DNA from: JAVVXB01 sp036651815 | Lineage (GTDB): Bacteria; Bacillota; Clostridia; Christensenellales; CAG-138 | DNA length: 64,000 nt | Assembly: GCA_036651815.1 (NCBI GenBank) | Contig: JAVVXB010000009.1 | Coordinates: 1 to 64,000, forward strand | Direction of reading: 5' to 3' | In this document: one piece after another, positions 60,904-64,000 of the stretch | Position numbering within the stretch: position 1 is the first letter of the stretch | How the letters are laid out: each line of letters starts with the position of its first letter | The notes under the pieces: generated by a model | Told to the model about the DNA's origin: nothing | Seen by the model: only the letters and a program-made list of their open reading frames with translations | Databases searched by the model: none | Translations under genes and position numbers: made by a program

Positions 60904-61923
60904 TCAGCGAGGTAAGCAGACACGGTATGCCGTTGGCAACGCCATTCGTTCCTCAAGCATTATCCAGCCCTCCGGCCAATGGGATAAGTCCGTCTCAACC
61001 TCTGCTGCGCAAACGCGCATGTGCCACTCAATATGCGTAAAAATATGCTTGCGCGCATAGATCAGCAGATCGCCTGTGGGACGAACGCCCCATATGGAAA
61101 GCTGACCGGCAATTGCCTCGTCGCTGAGGATGCCGTCAACCTCCGGCAGCTGCCATAACCCCGCCAGCAGCCCGGTTTCAGCACGTTTGCTGCCAATATA
61201 TTGGCCCTGTGCAGAAAGGGCAAATACGGTCTTTTCCACCATACGTCGCGCTTTTTTACTGCTTTTGACTGGCAACTGCCCCACCGTGCCCATCAAGTAC
61301 GCGCCGCAGCATGCCTGCACAGGACACGTCTCGCAGTGAGGTGCCCCGTTTGGTACGCAAATCATCGCTCCCAGTTCCATGAGTGCAGAATTGAATGTGC
61401 CTGCATCGTCCGGCAATATCGGAAGCAGCGCACTACGTACGGCCTGCTTTGTTTTCGGGTTTGCAATGTCCCGAGAATCGTTCAACAGCCGTGCCATAAC
61501 GCGCAAGACATTGCCATCCACGGCAGGCACGCGCACCCCGCCCGCAATGGAAGCAACCGCGCCGGCTGTATATTCGCCAATACCCGGCAAAGTCATCAAT
61601 TCTTCATAACGCAACGGAAGTTGACCATCAAAACGCATCATCACGTCGCTCGCGGCTCGTTTCAAATTTCGCGCGCGACTATAATAGCCTAATCCTTCCC
61701 AGAGTTTCTGCAGACGCTCATCATCCACGCGTGAAAGCGCCGCAACATTGGGAAGTTCCTCCAAAAATCGTATATAATAAGGAATGACCGTGCTAACGCG
61801 GGTCTGCTGCAGCATGATTTCGCTGATCCAGACGGCATATCCCTGCTTGTTTCTACGCCAAGGCAGGTCGCGCGCTTGCGCCCGGTACCAATGGATCAAT
61901 GGTTCGACAAACTCTGAATTCAT
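60904..61923 (-). CDS. mutY: Adenine DNA glycosylase MutY
   Basis: A 339-residue base-excision enzyme that removes A mispaired with 8-oxoguanine. Visible are RDLPWR, the helix-hairpin-helix region (LMTLPGIGEYTAGAVAS) with the catalytic Asp in VPAVDGNVLRV, and the Fe-S cysteines in CVPNGAPHCETCPVQACC. The first Cys spacing is 7 residues where 6 is usual. The C-terminal Nudix-like domain (GLLAGLWQLPEVDG) reads 8-oxoG. ATG 61923 lies 6 bases after an extended -10, so the mRNA is predicted to be leaderless; there is no ribosome site. Confidence 0.93.
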   Translation of the reverse strand: MNSEFVEPLIHWYRAQARDLPWRRNKQGYAVWISEIMLQQTRVSTVIPYYIRFLEELPNVAALSRVDDERLQKLWEGLGYYSRARNLKRAASDVMMRFDGQLPLRYEELMTLPGIGEYTAGAVASIAGGVRVPAVDGNVLRVMARLLNDSRDIANPKTKQAVRSALLPILPDDAGTFNSALMELGAMICVPNGAPHCETCPVQACCGAYLMGTVGQLPVKSSKKARRMVEKTVFALSAQGQYIGSKRAETGLLAGLWQLPEVDGILSDEAIAGQLSIWGVRPTGDLLIYARKHIFTHIEWHMRVCAAEVETDLSHWPEGWIMLEERMALPTAYRVCLPR

Positions 61924-61929
61924 ATGTAC

Positions 61930-61953
61930 AGTATAACACATTACTGGTATAAT
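61930..61953. promoter_or_regulatory. Divergent extended -10 promoters of mutY and the TIGR01440 gene
   Basis: On the minus strand TGTTATACT (61938-61930) drives mutY, ending 6 bases before its ATG. On the plus strand TGGTATAAT (61945-61953) drives the TIGR01440 gene. The two -10 hexamers are only 12 bp apart, so two polymerases probably cannot bind at once. Confidence 0.65.
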
Positions 61954-61985
61954 ACAGTCTCGGAGAATAGAAAGGATCAAGTACA

Positions 61986-62555
61986 ATGGATTTTCAGGAG
62001 ATTACAAACAGCGCGCGCCGCGCAGCGGAAATATTGGTCGAATCCGGGCATCCGAAAATCGGCGAAATTTTCGTCGTTGGCTGCTCCACCAGTGAAGTGA
62101 TGGGCAAGCGAATCGGTTCCGCCAGCAACGAAGACGCCGCCGCCGCCATTATGGACGGCATTCTACCCATTATCATGGAAGCAGGGTTGCATCTTGCCGT
62201 GCAGGGGTGCGAACATATCAACCGTGCCCTATGCGTGCCTCGCGTCTGCATGGAACGTTACGATTTGCAGGAAGTCTGGGTACGGCCATGGCTGCATGCG
62301 GGCGGCGCCTTCGCAACAGAAGCGTACAAGCGCATTATGGATGCCGTTATGGTGGAGGATCTTCGTGGTCGCGCGTCCTTGGGCATTGATATCGGCGGTA
62401 CGCTCATTGGCATGCATTTGCATCCCGTCGTCGTGCCCGTTCATACGGATCTACGCAACATTGGCAGCGCCACGGTGGTGCTTGCCCGTTGTAGGCCCAA
62501 ATATGTCGGCGGCCCTCGCGCACAGTATGACAGCTTGGACGGCAATCATCGGTGA
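61986..62555 (+). CDS. TIGR01440 (DUF436, YwlG-like) family protein
   Basis: A 189-residue cytoplasmic protein. The family patterns are FVVGCSTSEVMGKRIGS, LAVQGCEHINRAL, HAGGAFATEAY and DIGGTLIGMHLHPVVVPV, with conserved Cys and His residues. Length is normal. AAAGGA precedes the ATG. Function is not established for the family. Confidence 0.9.
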   Translation: MDFQEITNSARRAAEILVESGHPKIGEIFVVGCSTSEVMGKRIGSASNEDAAAAIMDGILPIIMEAGLHLAVQGCEHINRALCVPRVCMERYDLQEVWVRPWLHAGGAFATEAYKRIMDAVMVEDLRGRASLGIDIGGTLIGMHLHPVVVPVHTDLRNIGSATVVLARCRPKYVGGPRAQYDSLDGNHR

Positions 62556-62652
62556 CACAATCACAGGTAGCAGATTGGGGCGGCTCTCGCGCGCAGTAGG
62601 ACAGTGTGAACATCCCCCATTGATCATGCCTTGATTGGCTTATGCTATCCGC

Positions 62653-62689
62653 AGCGAACGTCAATACCTGACGTTCGCTGTTTTATTTA
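62653..62689 (+). terminator. Terminator after the TIGR01440 gene
   Basis: An 11-bp perfect stem (62653-62663 with 62669-62679), 5-base loop and a T-rich tail. Confidence 0.9.
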
Positions 62690-63047
62690 GGCTCTTAACA
62701 TCACTGTTCATGACGGTGTCAACGCAGGTTATGACGCTATACAGTTTTGTGGGCAATACAAACCCTTCTCCTACTGAAGTGAAACGTACATTGGTGGTCT
62801 CTTGCCGGTTTGCATGTTTTAAACAATTTTTAACGCCCAACCTTTGGCACCCCCGCCAAAACAGCGTCCTTACTGCCCGGAGGCTGGGCGATAGCAATCA
62901 AACAACAATGCCCTCATATTGATTCGCCAAGCAATTGCGTCAACCAGCAATTCCCGCAACAATGCATCAAAGGACTCGACAAGGGTTTTGCCCCTGCGAA
63001 TCCTTTTTGTCTGCTTATGCTGCAGGCTGCGAACCTTTTTTGTTTGC
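62690..63047. repeat. Intergenic with a short tandem repeat behind the sortase
   Basis: About 63002-63065 holds two units of about 31 bp (CCTTTTTGTCTGCTTATGCT then CCTTTTTTGTTTGCTTATGC, each followed by GCRGGC). One lies over the sortase stop codon and one just past it. The rest of the gap has no gene I could support. Confidence 0.5.
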
Positions 63048-63647
63048 TTATGCTGCGGGCGAAGCGACTACCACACACCGCTCCGGCGCGGGTCCAACGA
63101 AAAGGAAGGGATAACACGTAACCAGTGTCAACAACGTTTCCTCCGTCTCGTCATAGATATGGGGATCGTCTGGATCTGTGATATAGATGCTACGCACCGT
63201 ATAGGTTACGACGCTCTCGGCCGTCTCCACCGTTAAGGCGTCCCCCTCGGTCAGATTAGCCAACTCCCGCAGACCCGAATCCCTATGACCAAACAGCACA
63301 GCATTGCCCGACGTGTTCAGTTTCGCCGTATCCTCCGCCTGCCCCACGCCTTTTTCCAGTACCTCTGCACAAGTGCCGTAAAAAACGGGCGTCGCGGTGC
63401 GTTCGTCCCCCCGAAACACTAAAATTCCAACCGCTTGATCTTCGGAAAGATCCGGCGCCCGTTCCGAGGAGCCACCCGCCGCACCGCTGTTGCCGCGGCT
63501 TTGCGTCAGTTGTGAACGAGTGCGCGCCGCCCCGTCCTCCAGCGTTTTATCAACGGCAATTAGCTGATAGGCCCCCGTACCCAGCACCACTAGGGACGCG
63601 CCCATTGTAAACGACAGCAATGCGCCAAGCGGATGGATTCGTCTCAC
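63048..63647 (-). CDS. Class D-like sortase
   Basis: A 199-residue membrane-anchored transpeptidase. An N-terminal helix (about 8-30) precedes a Ser/Gly-rich linker and the sortase barrel. The catalytic triad is complete: His121 in LFGHRDSG, Cys178 in LVTCYPF, Arg190 in APERCVV. The TLVTCYPF type and the small size suit class D, or a pilus-type enzyme. The start is GTG 63647, overlapping the stop of the upstream surface-protein gene (GTGA), so the two are coupled and the surface protein is the likely substrate. Confidence 0.88.
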   Translation of the reverse strand: MRRIHPLGALLSFTMGASLVVLGTGAYQLIAVDKTLEDGAARTRSQLTQSRGNSGAAGGSSERAPDLSEDQAVGILVFRGDERTATPVFYGTCAEVLEKGVGQAEDTAKLNTSGNAVLFGHRDSGLRELANLTEGDALTVETAESVVTYTVRSIYITDPDDPHIYDETEETLLTLVTCYPFLFVGPAPERCVVVASPAA

Positions 63648-64000
63648 GGCGTGGGCTTCCCAATCAGCTTCTTGCGGAAGACCAGTAGCAGCGTGCCGGT
63701 CAGCGTTACCGCGCCAAGGCCGATCAGCAGCAGCAAGCCATAGTTCCCGGCAGTGTCAATGCGTTGGCGGTTACGGAAGGTAACAACCTCCGTCTCGCCT
63801 TCCTCCAGCTGAACTTCCACAATTTGGCACGCAGGATTGATGATATAGCCGTCAGGCGCTTCCAGTTCCTTTACATAGTAAGTGCCCGGTAGCAGCAGCT
63901 CGGAAAACTGTGGATTATCCTTGCTCGTTTCAAACACAGCCAGTTGGTTTTCACAGTTTCCATCCGAATACAGGCCTACCTTGCAGCCATCCAGCAGTTG
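63644..64000 (-). CDS. SpaA/Cna-B-type surface protein, 3' end (runs off the window)
   Basis: The last 118 residues of a larger exported protein. A SpaA-like isopeptide domain is visible (LLPGTYYVKELEAPDGYIIN, then VEVQLEEGETEVVTFRN). A cell-wall sorting region follows: a hydrophobic helix of about 20 residues and a basic tail (FRKKLIGKPTP). Where LPxTG is expected the sequence is RIDTAGNYG. The stop overlaps the sortase start by 4 bp. The 5' part lies beyond position 64000. Confidence 0.8.
   Translation of the reverse strand, partial: QLLDGCKVGLYSDGNCENQLAVFETSKDNPQFSELLLPGTYYVKELEAPDGYIINPACQIVEVQLEEGETEVVTFRNRQRIDTAGNYGLLLLIGLGAVTLTGTLLLVFRKKLIGKPTP

Noticed and set aside
1..64000. CRISPR array, prophage or toxin-antitoxin module
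   Set aside because: No regularly spaced repeats, no phage structural or integrase genes, and no recognisable toxin-antitoxin pair were seen on either strand.

Overview
The window looks like chromosome of a mid-GC, obligately anaerobic Firmicute of the Clostridia. This is inferred from gene content only, as there is no rRNA. The markers are a reverse-type rubrerythrin, a membrane pyrophosphatase, a Na+-pump decarboxylase beta subunit, a Met T-box leader, a Bacillus-type LexA box, double-glycine and sortase-type export signals, and strong GGAGG ribosome sites. Most of it is ordinary housekeeping DNA. The accessory parts are small: IS graveyards, a dispersed 140-210 bp repeat family, and several decayed genes.

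Layout. 1-3.2 kb: tRNA-Pro, tRNA-Thr and the D,D-carboxypeptidase dacF on the minus strand, then rubrerythrin-deoC. 3.4-5.4 kb: a membrane-anchored peptidoglycan-binding protein with a repeat-rich cytoplasmic tail, followed by a 76-residue LysM peptide with a textbook double-glycine leader. 6-8.8 kb: a flavodoxin-like protein and an old-yellow-enzyme family Fe-S flavoenzyme. 9-18 kb: holA, two Dabb proteins, uvrB, uvrA (with a LexA box), a YdcF-type protein, MscS and a small exporter-like protein. 18.2-26 kb: an AraC/PocR regulator divergent from a carbohydrate ABC transporter, a DUF5107 protein and a NahK-like sugar kinase, probably one sugar-uptake unit. 26-30 kb: a polysaccharide deacetylase lipoprotein, then two membrane proteins with an M20 peptidase. 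30.6-33.2 kb: cobalt ECF transporter cbiMN-cbiQ-cbiO. 33.5-43.5 kb: hppA, a pentapeptide-repeat protein, oadB/OadG-like/gltS-like genes divergent from a KdpDE-like two-component system, and a nucleobase permease.

44-64 kb: a GDSL esterase, IS remnants, pth-mfd, T-box-metG-GNAT-tatD, more IS remnants around tRNA-Trp, pepT, an amidohydrolase, mscL with a C-terminal zinc ribbon, a GtrB-like glycosyltransferase, a broken DUF975 gene, a DUF2156 protein, mutY divergent from a TIGR01440 protein, and at the edge a class D-like sortase next to the 3' end of a SpaA-type surface protein.

The most notable signals are as follows. (1) Three genes (holA, the pentapeptide gene, mutY) have an extended -10 box exactly six bases before the ATG, predicting leaderless mRNAs in a genome that otherwise uses strong Shine-Dalgarno sites. 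(2) A LysM domain sits behind a bacteriocin-type leader. (3) A six-copy dispersed repeat family shares termini and a core. (4) The sortase-linked surface protein has IDTAG where LPxTG is expected. (5) cbiO carries a decayed tandem duplicate of its own 3' end. No CRISPR array, prophage or complete insertion sequence was seen.
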